Part shown: one piece after another, positions 1-7,802 of the stretch
Layout: every line of letters begins with the position of its first letter
Numbering within the stretch: position 1 is the first letter of the stretch
DNA from: Candidatus Nanopelagicales bacterium
GTDB lineage: Bacteria; Actinomycetota; Actinomycetes; S36-B12; UBA5976
Assembly: GCA_021742025.1 (NCBI GenBank)
Contig: JAIOWT010000020.1
Location: 1-12,081, forward strand
Reading direction: 5' to 3'
DNA: 12,081 nt
Notes under the pieces: generated by a model
What the model saw: only the letters and a program-made list of their open reading frames with translations
The model's database searches: none
What the model was told of the DNA's origin: nothing
Translations under genes and position numbers: made by a program

Positions 1-791
1 ACTAAGAATGCACACGTTGGCCCACTGCCAGAAATGATTGCGCCTAATGCGCCTAAGTCGATTCCTTGCTCAAGAACTCGGCCCAACAATGGGCGCGAGG
101 TGATAGCAGCCAACTGCAAGTCGTTATGAAATAAACGACCAAGAGCGGGTGCATCACCTCGTGCTAACGCACTCAATAACTCAGTTGGGACTTCGGGTTC
201 ATTTTCAAATTCCAAGCCGCGTAACTCATCAGTCTTTTCATAAATCTGAGCGGTTGATAAACCATCATCAAACGTGGCAAACACCCAATGGAAACTTCCT
301 CGAATCATTACCGGTGACAGCACGTCGCCTCGGCCGATTCCTAAGGCACAGCCACCATGCAACATGAATGGCACATCGGATCCAAGCGTGGCAGCCATTG
401 CATCGAGTTGATCGCGCGGAATTCCCGCATTCCAAAATGCATCACAGGCTAAAAGTGTGGCGGCTGCATCTGCGCTACCACCTGCCATACCGGCAGCGAT
501 GGGAATTGATTTTTCAATTTGAATATTGATGTTGGGTTCTTCGCCGCATGCCCGAGCTACCAACTCTGCAGCCTTCCAGGCCAAGTTTGTTTGATCAGTT
601 GGAATTCGATCTGCAAAAGGGCCAAGGCCACTAATAGTTAGGGAATCAGATGCAGAAACTGTGACTTCGTCGTAAATGCCAACTGCTTGAAAGATAGTGG
701 CAAGTTCGTGGTAGCCGGAAAATTCGCGTGGTCCTACGCCAAGGTAAACATTTACTTTGCCTGGGACTCTTACCGTTACAGATCTGGTCAC
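1..791 (-). CDS. ispE: 4-diphosphocytidyl-2-C-methyl-D-erythritol kinase (IspE), 3'-truncated by window edge
   Basis: IspE is the cytosolic GHMP kinase of the MEP isoprenoid pathway; it phosphorylates CDP-methylerythritol with ATP. Translation from a GTG at 791 gives 263 residues open at the left edge. The N-terminal strand carries VPGKVNVYLG with the expected Lys (residue 12), followed by GYHEL. The glycine-rich ATP loop reads IPIAAGMAGGSADAAATL, then GSDVPFML, and the C-terminal GHMP motif SGSGPTCAFL sits just before the edge, so roughly 30 to 50 residues are missing. An in-frame TAA four codons upstream of the GTG rules out an earlier start. The GTG lies 4 bases after the rsmA stop, so it is probably cotranscribed and coupled with rsmA; a purine run in the last rsmA codons (GAAGAAAG) may be its ribosome site. 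The motif set closely resembles mycobacterial IspE. Confidence 0.95.
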   Translation of the reverse strand, partial: MTRSVTVRVPGKVNVYLGVGPREFSGYHELATIFQAVGIYDEVTVSASDSLTISGLGPFADRIPTDQTNLAWKAAELVARACGEEPNINIQIEKSIPIAAGMAGGSADAAATLLACDAFWNAGIPRDQLDAMAATLGSDVPFMLHGGCALGIGRGDVLSPVMIRGSFHWVFATFDDGLSTAQIYEKTDELRGLEFENEPEVPTELLSALARGDAPALGRLFHNDLQLAAITSRPLLGRVLEQGIDLGALGAIISGSGPTCAFL

Positions 792-795
792 AGGC

Positions 796-1668
796 TTAGA
801 TTACTTTCTTCGCATGCTGTGCGATAGCCACAAAATCCTGCAGGTTTAACTGTTCCCCACGTAACCCAGAGTCAACGCCTGCCTCGCGCAAAATGCTTTC
901 CACATCTTGCGGTGAGCCAAGTACGCTGCCGAGCGCAGTTCGGAGTGTCTTACGACGCTGTCCGAAGGCTGCATCAACGATTGTGAACGTAAGTTCGCGT
1001 AATTGTGGATCGTATTCACGGTCTTTACGGACTAAGCGAACTAATCCTGAATCAACATTTGGTGCTGGCCAAAAAACATTACGGCCAACTGAGCCAGCTT
1101 TAGTTACCTCGCCGTACCAAGCCATCTTGACACTTGGCACACCATAAATTTTGCTGCCAGGGCCAGCAGCCATTCGATCAGCAACTTCCGCTTGCACCAT
1201 TACCAGGATTTCTTTAAGTGAAGGGAAGGTCTCTAAGAAGTGCAAGACCACCGGAACTGAAACGTTGTACGGGAGGTTTGCTACTAAGTGAGTTGGGTTG
1301 GCAGGCAATTCATCTATTCGCATAGCATCCGCATTAATCACAGTTAAGTTATCTTTCAAACTTGGCGCATGTAACGCAATAGTTGCTGGCAATGCGCCGG
1401 CTAAAACTGGATCGATTTCAACCGCGAGTACTTTGGCAACATTGGGAAGTAATGCAAGAGTTAGCGATCCTAAGCCTGGACCAATTTCGACAACCACATC
1501 TGTTTCGGATACGTGCGCTTGACTTACGATCCGCCGAACTGTGTTTGGATCAATCACAAAGTTTTGACCCAGTTTTTTTGTGGGAGTGGCATTTAGCGAT
1601 GCTGCTAATGCGCGAATTTCTGTTGCGCCGAGCAAAGTGGCACCTGTTGGTTCTGTGAATTCAGCCAT
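796..1668 (-). CDS. rsmA: 16S rRNA (adenine(1518)-N6/adenine(1519)-N6)-dimethyltransferase (RsmA/KsgA)
   Basis: This enzyme uses S-adenosylmethionine to dimethylate two adjacent adenines in the 3'-terminal helix 45 of 16S rRNA, a late step of 30S subunit maturation. The 290-residue product is of family length. Visible motifs in order: [10 protein letters not shown] (31-40), the SAM loop [11 protein letters not shown] (60-70), acidic VEID (83-86), the catalytic NLPY (131-134), then [14 protein letters not shown] and [12 protein letters not shown] in the C-terminal helical domain. The ATG at 1668 places a leader of about 30 residues before KLGQNF, usual for actinobacterial members. It starts 10 bases after the stop of the upstream hydrolase gene, with no clear Shine-Dalgarno (CTTTCTAG precedes the ATG), which suggests translational coupling. 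The same neighbours (rpfB before, ispE after) occur in M. tuberculosis. Confidence 0.96.
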   Translation of the reverse strand: MAEFTEPTGATLLGATEIRALAASLNATPTKKLGQNFVIDPNTVRRIVSQAHVSETDVVVEIGPGLGSLTLALLPNVAKVLAVEIDPVLAGALPATIALHAPSLKDNLTVINADAMRIDELPANPTHLVANLPYNVSVPVVLHFLETFPSLKEILVMVQAEVADRMAAGPGSKIYGVPSVKMAWYGEVTKAGSVGRNVFWPAPNVDSGLVRLVRKDREYDPQLRELTFTIVDAAFGQRRKTLRTALGSVLGSPQDVESILREAGVDSGLRGEQLNLQDFVAIAQHAKKVI

Positions 1669-1678
1669 CTAGAAAGTT

Positions 1679-2482
1679 TTAGTACCAGTTGCGGTCATAA
1701 AAGAAATCAAGAGCTTCGCAAGGAGTGCCGTATCGATCCTCGATGTAGTTCGCACCCCATTTGATTTGAGTTGCTGGATTGGTTTTCCAGTCATCTCCAA
1801 ATGTGGCCATTTTTCTTCCTGGCAAACTTTGTGGAATTCCATACGCACCAGATGTTGGATTAGTCGCCTTGTGATTCCAATTACTCTCGCGGAACCATAA
1901 AGTTTCTAGACAGGAAAATTGCTTATCTCCCCAGCCGTAATCTTGATTGATAAAAAGTTTTGCGTATTCTTTGTTACCAGATTTCGTACCAGTGTTTTTC
2001 TCGGCAGCTTCTAAAGCAATGGAGATCTCAGTTGGGTCACCAGTACCGCGAAGCACAACTGCTTCGACAGGTTCTTTCGTTACCTCTCGAGCAACCTCAA
2101 CGCGGGATACTTCCTTACCGTCGAGGAATTTAACTTGGTAAGTCACATTTGCTATTCCTGGCTTGCCCGGCTTTTTGACGATCTCGGTACCACTTGCAAT
2201 GGTCGGATCTTCAGTCGCCGATGTTGCAAAATCAATTTCTATCTTCTTGGTGAGGACCTTGTTATGGATCGTGTGATCTTTAACGTCGTAAGTTACTGTC
2301 GAGTCGATTGCAAGGGCGGCAACATCAATGTATGGAGGGACCTGTTCGGTGCTGTTTGCAGCCGTAATGCCACCAGTAAGTAGAACCGCAGCTCCAGCCA
2401 CAATCGCCGACGTTAGTGGCACATTATGACTTTTTGGGCGCGCATGACGACCAGGCGCACGATGGCGACCACGTTGTGTCAT
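1679..2482 (-). CDS. Secreted G5-domain protein with C-terminal lytic-transglycosylase-like (SLT/lysozyme fold) domain, at the rpfB locus
   Basis: Likely a secreted or membrane-tethered peptidoglycan hydrolase of 267 residues. The N-terminus is basic (RGRHRAPGRHARP), followed by a hydrophobic segment at about 23-42 that is a signal peptide or anchor. Residues ~75-147 form one G5 domain, recognised from GTEIVKKPGKPGIANVTY, then FLDGKEVSR and EPVEAVVLRGTG; G5 domains bind wall sugars. After a short linker, residues ~173-267 hold a lysozyme-like domain: YGWGDKQFSCLETLW, ESNWN with Glu199 as the expected catalytic acid, SGAYGIPQSLPG, NPATQIKWGANYIEDRYGTP. Cys191 and Cys255 could form a disulfide. 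This resembles actinobacterial transglycosylase SLT-type enzymes, not the canonical Rpf catalytic domain, whose CESGGNW-type motif is absent. DUF348 repeats, usual in RpfB, are also absent. The ATG at 2482 follows GCGGGGAACTT, an acceptable ribosome site. The operon partners are rsmA and ispE downstream. Confidence 0.85.
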   Translation of the reverse strand: MTQRGRHRAPGRHARPKSHNVPLTSAIVAGAAVLLTGGITAANSTEQVPPYIDVAALAIDSTVTYDVKDHTIHNKVLTKKIEIDFATSATEDPTIASGTEIVKKPGKPGIANVTYQVKFLDGKEVSRVEVAREVTKEPVEAVVLRGTGDPTEISIALEAAEKNTGTKSGNKEYAKLFINQDYGWGDKQFSCLETLWFRESNWNHKATNPTSGAYGIPQSLPGRKMATFGDDWKTNPATQIKWGANYIEDRYGTPCEALDFFYDRNWY

Positions 2483-2510
2483 AAGTTCCCCGCTTTATTT
2501 CGGTATGCGA

Positions 2511-2526
2511 GTTCAATAAATTGAAC
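2511..2526. promoter_or_regulatory. 7-bp-arm inverted repeat in the 5' region of the G5 hydrolase gene
   Basis: GTTCAAT-AA-ATTGAAC is a perfect palindrome with a 2-base centre, lying 29 to 44 bases before the hydrolase ATG (2482). It sits just downstream of the candidate promoter at 2538-2566, a position suited to an operator. As RNA it would make only a weak 6-pair hairpin with a four-base loop. The function and binding protein are unknown; an AT-rich palindrome of this length can also arise by chance. Confidence 0.4.
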
Positions 2527-2537
2527 AGAAACTCCAC

Positions 2538-2566
2538 GTTATCCCGAACCTCCCCCATAAAGGCAA
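2538..2566 (-). promoter_or_regulatory. Candidate sigma-70-type promoter for the G5 hydrolase gene
   Basis: On the minus strand TTGCCT (2566-2561) and GATAAC (2543-2538) are 17 bases apart, each matching consensus at four of six positions. Transcription would begin near 2531 and leave a leader of about 50 bases that contains the palindrome at 2511-2526. The 95-base gap between tatD and this gene makes a separate promoter plausible. The hexamers are weak, so this is only a candidate. Confidence 0.25.
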
Positions 2567-2577
2567 GTTCGGATTTG

Positions 2578-3390
2578 TCAAAAAGGTCCAAAAACCCTTG
2601 CAGCGTTTGAAAAAAGAAGTTCACAAATTTCTTGCTCAGATTGCCCTCGAACCTCACAAATTGCCCGAACTGTCCAAGGGATGTTGGTCGAGGCGTTGGC
2701 ATATCCCCGGTTTGGTGCCGGCGTTAAGAATGGGGAGTCAGTTTCCACTAACAGCAAATGATCTGGGATTTCAAGCACAGCATCACGGAGTTGCTGAGCA
2801 TTCTTAAAAGTCACCACACCAGGAATCGACATGTACCAGCCAGCTTTAGCGCACAGCTTTGCCATTTCAGCATCCCCTGAGAAGCAGTGAAAAACTACAG
2901 TCTCCGGTGCACCGTAAGTTTCCAAAGTTTCGATTACATCTTTATGGGCATCCCGATCGTGAATTACAACTGGCTTTCCAGACTCCCGTGCGATATCGAT
3001 GTGTGCGCGAAATGAAACATGTTGGGCTGCGGCTTGCGATTCTTCGGTTCGGTAATAATCCAATCCGGTCTCACCGATTCCACGAACCTGTGGCAGCTTA
3101 GCTAACTCGGCAATTGCTGCCAGCGAGGTTTCCAAGTCTGGATCGTGAGCTGCTGCATTGGGGTGCAACGCCACCGTTGCCCAAACATCAGGATGTTCTA
3201 GGGCAGTCTGCGCAGCCCATTTAGAACTGGCAACGTCACATCCGACTTGAATCACTTTTGTCACGTTTACCGACTTGGCTGCTGCCATTGCTTCATTAAC
3301 GTTGGGTAAAACATATTCGTCGTCGAAACTGACATCCATATGGCAGTGCGTGTCTACGACTGGACTGGCTAATGGCAACGCCAACTTCAC
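2578..3390 (-). CDS. tatD: TatD family metal-dependent hydrolase (deoxyribonuclease)
   Basis: TatD proteins are cytoplasmic TIM-barrel metallohydrolases; characterised members are 3'-5' exonucleases acting on DNA or RNA, though the role of each paralogue is not settled. With the start chosen here the product is 270 residues. Metal and catalytic residues are all present: DTHCHMD (His15, His17), GIGETGLDYY (Glu107), VIHDRDA (His144), FHCFSG (His168) and VETDSPF (Asp218). The GTG at 3390 was chosen because AGGAG (3403-3399) lies 8 bases upstream and it puts the protein start just before the HxH strand. An ATG at 3447 adds 19 residues that look non-homologous. The same family lies between metG and rpfB in M. 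tuberculosis; here metG is separated from it by an acyltransferase gene. It ends 95 bases before the hydrolase start codon. Confidence 0.93.
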   Translation of the reverse strand: MKLALPLASPVVDTHCHMDVSFDDEYVLPNVNEAMAAAKSVNVTKVIQVGCDVASSKWAAQTALEHPDVWATVALHPNAAAHDPDLETSLAAIAELAKLPQVRGIGETGLDYYRTEESQAAAQHVSFRAHIDIARESGKPVVIHDRDAHKDVIETLETYGAPETVVFHCFSGDAEMAKLCAKAGWYMSIPGVVTFKNAQQLRDAVLEIPDHLLLVETDSPFLTPAPNRGYANASTNIPWTVRAICEVRGQSEQEICELLFSNAARVFGPF

Positions 3391-3495
3391 TGCACTCACT
3401 CCTATACGGTACCGATGCCTCGATAACCTAGTCTGGTGACAGGGCATAGACGGGGTTGCCCAGTTTTTACAAGGGTTTCATACGAGGGCATATAA
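3391..3495. promoter_or_regulatory. Divergent intergenic region between tatD and the acyltransferase gene
   Basis: This 105-base gap must hold the start signals for both divergent genes. Two ribosome sites are visible: AGGAG at 3399-3403 on the minus strand for tatD, and GAGGG at 3484-3488 on the plus strand, 7 bases before the acyltransferase GTG. An 8-bp palindrome CGGTACCG lies at 3408-3415, and AGGGCATA occurs twice (3441-3448 and 3485-3492). A weak plus-strand promoter can be drawn as TTGCCC (3456-3461) and CATACG (3479-3484). No convincing -35/-10 pair stands out on either strand. Confidence 0.35.
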
Positions 3496-5325
3496 GTGAA
3501 TCGTCGACTTCCAGGGCTTGATGGCTTACGTGGCATCGCGGTTCTGGCTGTCATTATTTATCACGCTGATGTTTCACTCCTGGTGGGTGGATTCCTCGGA
3601 GTAGATGTTTTCTTCGTTTTATCTGGATTCCTTATTACTTCGCTTTTGATCGACGAGCTGACTAAAACCAATACCGTTGATCGGGCACGCTTCTACATGC
3701 GTCGGATTCGGCGATTGATGCCTGCCCTTTTTCTAGTTCTGTTTTTCAGTGTTTTGGTATCAGGGCTTTTTGTTCTTGATGCGGCGTACCATGTGCGCCG
3801 AGACTTACCATGGGCAATCACATTTGTTTTGAACTGGTCTTACCTATTTTTTGAGCAGTCATACTTCGTCAATATTTCTCGGCCACCACTATTGCAACAC
3901 CTTTGGTCACTTTCCGTCGAAGAGCAGTTCTATGTAATCTGGCCGATCCTTTTGGTTGCACTTTACAAAGTAAAAGTTGGAAACCTGGCTCCCCGAGTAA
4001 AGATTTTTCTGGTTTCCGCAACTCTGGCTATCGCATCTACTGCTTGGATGATTTACCTGTCAGTGGCAAATGGTTTTCCCATTCCAAATGATCCGAGCCG
4101 GGTCTACTTTGGCACTGATACACATGCCATGGGGTTACTAGTTGGTTGTGCTGCCGCCGCACTCTGGCGCAACGAAAAACTCAATGCGCGCTTAACGCCA
4201 GATCGCGCCACTGCGCTGAACTCGCTAGGTTTATTCAGCCTCGCAGGAGTCGCTTACTTCTTTTTGTTTGTAAGCGAGCTAAATGAATTTCTCTACCGAG
4301 GTGGCTTCCTAGTTCTCTCGATTTTGACCGCAACATTGGTAATCGTTGCTGCTCATCCCGGTTTAAAGTTTGGAACTCGACTTGGAAATCCCGTTCTTAA
4401 GTGGTTTGGCGATCGATCATACGGAATCTACTTGTGGCACTGGCCAATTTTTGTATTAATGCGATCTGGCATTGACATTCAATGGTCAGATCCGGTCGCA
4501 TTCGTAGTAAAGATTGCAATTGTTTTGGTAGTTGCAGATTTGTCCTACCGTTTTGTCGAAATGCCGATACGAAACGGCGCAATTGGTACCCGGTTAACTA
4601 CTTGGCGAGCAGCTGGAATTCCTCGACCACAAGCCAGGACTTTACTGGCATCTGCAGTAACCATCGCAGTGCTGAGTGCGAGTTTGGTTGGAATGTATCG
4701 AGTACCAACTCCTGACGCCGGAAACTTTACTGGGATCGGAGGCATCACCGCGATTGACGATGATCCGGTTTCTCGGGTCGAACCTGCAGTGTCGGTTGAA
4801 ACCGATCCATTGATTAGCTCTCAGCAGGCAACGGAAGTTCGCAAAGACATCCAAAACAAAATAGCGCCAGTGATTTTTGGTGATTCAGTAGTGCTAAGTG
4901 CGCGAGAAAGCCTTCGCAGCGTAATCGGAAAAGTATCCATTGATGCTGCAGTTAGTCGCCAACCGGGCGTTATTGCAGATCGCATTCGAGCCAGACGTGA
5001 TGAGCAACGACTTGGTCCCAATGTCGTGATCCACATGGGCACTAATGGAATTGTTCAAGAAGATGACTTAAAGCCAATTCTGGAGGAACTTCGTGATCGC
5101 AATCGCGTAGTGGTTGTTAACGTACAGGTTCCACGAGTTTGGATGAAGTCAACGAATAAAACGATCGCTGCCTTAGTTAAGCAATATCCAAATGCGCGGT
5201 TAGCGGATTGGAATTCTGTTTCAAAGGGACGTAAAAAATACTTCGCTCCTGATGGCGTTCACTTAACCAAAACTGGTGCTGAAGTATTCGGAAACCTAAT
5301 CAACGACACTTTGCGTGGGCCTTGA
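3496..5325 (+). CDS. Membrane acyltransferase 3 family protein with C-terminal SGNH domain (OatA-like)
   Basis: A 609-residue two-part envelope enzyme. Residues ~1-390 form an acyltransferase-3 membrane domain with about ten hydrophobic segments: GLDGLRGIAVLAVIIYHAD with the conserved His23, FLGVDVFFVLSGFLIT, RRIRRLMPA, LWSLSVEEQFYVIWP (Glu142/Glu143), and DRSYGIYLWHWP. After one more membrane segment (~375-400) and a linker, an SGNH hydrolase-like domain carries FGDSV (Ser464), HMGTNG (Asn517) and DGVH (Asp586, His589). In OatA-type enzymes the membrane part moves acetyl groups outward and the SGNH part places them on peptidoglycan or another glycan; the acceptor here cannot be read from sequence. 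The GTG start at 3496 has GAGGG 7 bases before it and lies six residues before the first motif. The gene is opposite in strand to both neighbours and interrupts the usual metG-tatD linkage, which suggests a lineage-specific insertion. It stops 10 bases from the metG stop. Confidence 0.9.
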   Translation: MNRRLPGLDGLRGIAVLAVIIYHADVSLLVGGFLGVDVFFVLSGFLITSLLIDELTKTNTVDRARFYMRRIRRLMPALFLVLFFSVLVSGLFVLDAAYHVRRDLPWAITFVLNWSYLFFEQSYFVNISRPPLLQHLWSLSVEEQFYVIWPILLVALYKVKVGNLAPRVKIFLVSATLAIASTAWMIYLSVANGFPIPNDPSRVYFGTDTHAMGLLVGCAAAALWRNEKLNARLTPDRATALNSLGLFSLAGVAYFFLFVSELNEFLYRGGFLVLSILTATLVIVAAHPGLKFGTRLGNPVLKWFGDRSYGIYLWHWPIFVLMRSGIDIQWSDPVAFVVKIAIVLVVADLSYRFVEMPIRNGAIGTRLTTWRAAGIPRPQARTLLASAVTIAVLSASLVGMYRVPTPDAGNFTGIGGITAIDDDPVSRVEPAVSVETDPLISSQQATEVRKDIQNKIAPVIFGDSVVLSARESLRSVIGKVSIDAAVSRQPGVIADRIRARRDEQRLGPNVVIHMGTNGIVQEDDLKPILEELRDRNRVVVVNVQVPRVWMKSTNKTIAALVKQYPNARLADWNSVSKGRKKYFAPDGVHLTKTGAEVFGNLINDTLRGP

Positions 5326-5335
5326 TCTGCAATTC

Positions 5336-6925
5336 TTAGATGGTCTCGGGCTCTTCAATTCTCGGGAACATCGATTCACTTTTCGTGATTGTCGCTCCTG
5401 GCTTTAGCTGCCCCCAGGTCGCAACATCGCCAAATGATTGTCCAATTCCAGACTCAGCCGCACCGATATCATTCCAAAGTGCAGCCATGCTCTTAGGCAT
5501 GATTGGGGAATACAAAATTGAAATTGCGCGCAATGATTCGCAAACTGTGTAAAGAATCGTTGCCAGGCGCAGGCGACTCTCCACATCTTCTTTCTTTGCC
5601 AAAGTCCAAGGTTCTTGCTCAGTTACATAGAGATTGACCGCATCTATAAATTCCTTGACTGCAACAATCCCAGTTTGGAAATCAAAAGCTCGGATTGAAA
5701 CGTCTGCCTGCGCTGAGGTTTTTACTAAAAGATCAGTCAGAACTTTTTCAGCAGCAGTGAGTTCACCCGGTGCTGGAAGTAATCCGTCAAAGTTCTTAAC
5801 AACCATTGCTTGCACGCGACTAGCCAAGTTGCCCAGACCATTAGCTAGCTCTGATGTGTAACGGGCTACTAAATCTTCCCAAGAAAATGATCCATCTTGG
5901 CCAAATATGATCGCGCGCATGAAGTAATACCGAAAAGCGTCGGAGCCGATTAAGTCCACAATGCTTTGTGGCGAGATTCCAGTGAGCTTGCTCTTGCTCA
6001 TCTTTTCGCCACCTACTAGCAACCAGCCATGTGCAAATACGCACTTAGGAAGCGGCAAATCTGCAGCCATCAACATTGCCGGCCAAATCACTGCGTGGAA
6101 GCGCAAAATATCTTTTCCAACTAAGTGCACATCTGCTGGCCAAGTTTCCGCAAACTTCTTTGCACCATCGCTGCCTGGCTCATCCCCAAGGCCAACTGCC
6201 GTTGCGTAATTAAGCAGGGCATCAAACCAAACGTAAACAACCTGTGATGGATCCCAAGGAACTTCGATTCCCCAGTCAAATGTAGAGCGAGAGATTGAGA
6301 GATCCTGAAGTCCGGAACGTAAGAATGACATCACTTCGTTGTAGGCAGACTCTGGGCGAATCGCTTGGGGATTTGCTTCGTAATGCTTAATCAAGGCATC
6401 TGCATAAGCCGAAAGTTTAAAGAAGTAATTCGTTTCACTAACTTGCTCGACTGGCTTGGAATGAATCGGACAGAGTTTCTCCTCATTCTCGCCATCAATC
6501 AGATCACCAGGAAGTTTAAACTCTTCACAACCCACGCAGTATGGACCTTCATAAGAACCTTCATAGATGTGCCCAGCATCTTTGAGTTGTGACAAAAATC
6601 TTTGAACCCTCTTGGTGTGCCGTTCCTGGGTAGTGCGAATGAAATCATCATTGGCTGCATCAATCACATCAAGGACTGGTAACCAGGCATCGGCAACTAA
6701 CTTGTCTGCCCATTCTTGTGGTTCAACACTGTTTGCTTCTGCAGTCCGCAAAACTTTTTGACCATGTTCGTCAGTTCCGGTTAGGAACCAAACATCTTCA
6801 CCAGCCATCCGATGCCAGCGAGTCATTACGTCGCCAGCAACAGTTGTGTACGCATGTCCAATGTGTGGCGCATCATTAACGTAATAGATGGGCGTAGTTA
6901 GGTAAAACGCTTTGGTGCTGGTCAT
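5336..6925 (-). CDS. metG: Methionyl-tRNA synthetase
   Basis: This cytoplasmic class I synthetase charges tRNA-Met for both initiation and elongation. The 529-residue product shows the signatures: PIYYVNDAPHIGHAYT with HIGH at 21-24, GTDEHGQK at 50-57, a zinc knuckle made of Cys130, Cys133, Cys152 and His155 (CVGC, then CPIH), and KMSKS at 308-312. YVWFDALLNY lies between, and a helical anticodon-binding domain follows. It ends without the extra C-terminal EMAP-like tRNA-binding domain of longer MetRS forms; this short form is common in actinobacteria. The ATG at 6925 is 25 bases after the rsmI stop with no strong ribosome site, so it probably shares the rsmI transcript. Downstream it converges on the acyltransferase gene with a 10-base gap and no visible terminator. 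Confidence 0.97.
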   Translation of the reverse strand: MTSTKAFYLTTPIYYVNDAPHIGHAYTTVAGDVMTRWHRMAGEDVWFLTGTDEHGQKVLRTAEANSVEPQEWADKLVADAWLPVLDVIDAANDDFIRTTQERHTKRVQRFLSQLKDAGHIYEGSYEGPYCVGCEEFKLPGDLIDGENEEKLCPIHSKPVEQVSETNYFFKLSAYADALIKHYEANPQAIRPESAYNEVMSFLRSGLQDLSISRSTFDWGIEVPWDPSQVVYVWFDALLNYATAVGLGDEPGSDGAKKFAETWPADVHLVGKDILRFHAVIWPAMLMAADLPLPKCVFAHGWLLVGGEKMSKSKLTGISPQSIVDLIGSDAFRYYFMRAIIFGQDGSFSWEDLVARYTSELANGLGNLASRVQAMVVKNFDGLLPAPGELTAAEKVLTDLLVKTSAQADVSIRAFDFQTGIVAVKEFIDAVNLYVTEQEPWTLAKKEDVESRLRLATILYTVCESLRAISILYSPIMPKSMAALWNDIGAAESGIGQSFGDVATWGQLKPGATITKSESMFPRIEEPETI

Positions 6926-6950
6926 GCGACAAGTCTAGAGCGAAACTGGA

Positions 6951-7796
6951 TTAACTTTTTCGCTCACGCTGATTAGCTAAGACCGCGTCATAAACGTCTC
7001 GCTTTGGAACGCCCAACTCTCGCGCTACCGATGCAATCGCATCGCGCTGAGTCTCGCCAACTTCGACCCGGGTTGCAACTAATCCGACCCAGTCTTTCGC
7101 AGTGGTTTCGGGTAAAGGTTGAGCCCCCGAAATTACTAACGTGATTTCGCCAAGGATCTCGCGATTACTCCAGGCAATTAACTCTGCCAATGTCCCGCGC
7201 ACTACTTCTTCATATGTCTTTGTTAATTCCCGACAAATCACACCGCGTCGATCGGAACCAAAGACTGCTTCGAGATCAACCAAAGAATCAACCAAGCGAT
7301 GGGGCGCTTCAAAGAAAACCATAGTGCGCTGTTCATGCAACAACGCCTCACACAAAGTTCGACGTTCGCCGGATTTTCTAGGTAAGAAACCCTCAAACGA
7401 GAAACGATCAACAGGAAGTCCGCTTACTGCAAGTGCTGCCAGGACTGCCGAAGGTCCGGGAATTACCGAGACACTTACATTCTGCGCAATTGCTTCCTGC
7501 ACTAATCGAAAACCAGGGTCGCTAACACTTGGCATTCCAGCATCAGAAATCATGACCACAGTTTCGCCAGATAACACTCGACCAATTAGCTCCGGGCTTT
7601 TCGCTTCCTCAACAGCATCGTAAAACGACCAAATTTGAGCCTGAGTTGTAATTCCCAGGTCGGCGATCAATCTATGAGCTCGCCTGGAATCCTCGGCGGC
7701 GATTACATTTGCTGTTGTCAGAATTTCCCGCAATCTCGCAGATGCATCACCAATGTTTCCAATTGGAGTGGCGGCGAGAAATAACTGACCTGACAT
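6951..7796 (-). CDS. rsmI: 16S rRNA (cytidine(1402)-2'-O)-methyltransferase (RsmI)
   Basis: RsmI is a SAM-dependent tetrapyrrole-methylase-fold enzyme that 2'-O-methylates C1402 in the 16S rRNA decoding centre. With the start used here it is 281 residues. Motifs in order: LFLAATPIGNIGD at the N-terminus, VIAAEDSRRAHRLI, SDAGMPSVSDPGFRLV, VSVIPGPSAVLAALAVSGLP, FSFEGFLPRK, ELTKTYEEVVRG and GEITLVISG. I placed the start at the ATG at 7796 because family homology begins right there. An in-frame ATG at 7835 would add 13 charged residues encoded by the tandem repeat at 7803-7871. AGAGGG abuts the ATG at 7796 and is too close to act as a normal ribosome site, so the message may be leaderless; AATGAT six bases upstream could serve as a -10. 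It is divergent from pmt and followed by metG at 25 bases. Confidence 0.94.
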   Translation of the reverse strand: MSGQLFLAATPIGNIGDASARLREILTTANVIAAEDSRRAHRLIADLGITTQAQIWSFYDAVEEAKSPELIGRVLSGETVVMISDAGMPSVSDPGFRLVQEAIAQNVSVSVIPGPSAVLAALAVSGLPVDRFSFEGFLPRKSGERRTLCEALLHEQRTMVFFEAPHRLVDSLVDLEAVFGSDRRGVICRELTKTYEEVVRGTLAELIAWSNREILGEITLVISGAQPLPETTAKDWVGLVATRVEVGETQRDAIASVARELGVPKRDVYDAVLANQRERKS

Positions 7797-7802
7797 CCCT
7801 CT

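Noticed and set aside
2576..2581. Perfect TTGACA on the minus strand as the hydrolase -35
   Set aside because: The partner at 16 to 17 bases is TATGGG or ATGGGG, a poor -10; the TTGCCT/GATAAC pair is more balanced.
2424..2702. 92-residue minus-strand open frame spanning the tatD end and hydrolase start
   Set aside because: It is out of frame with both well-supported genes, overlaps both, and shows no family motif.
3391..3447. Upstream ATG extension of TatD
   Set aside because: The 19 added residues do not look like the family, and AGGAG is correctly spaced for the GTG at 3390.
3466..3496. TTTACA and TATAAG as a promoter for the acyltransferase gene
   Set aside because: The spacing is 19 bases and the -10 would run into the GTG start codon, putting the transcript start inside the gene.
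7141..7623. 160-residue plus-strand open frame
   Set aside because: It is wholly antisense to the conserved core of rsmI, is rich in Ser/Thr/Arg like other antisense shadows, and has no recognisable motif or ribosome site.
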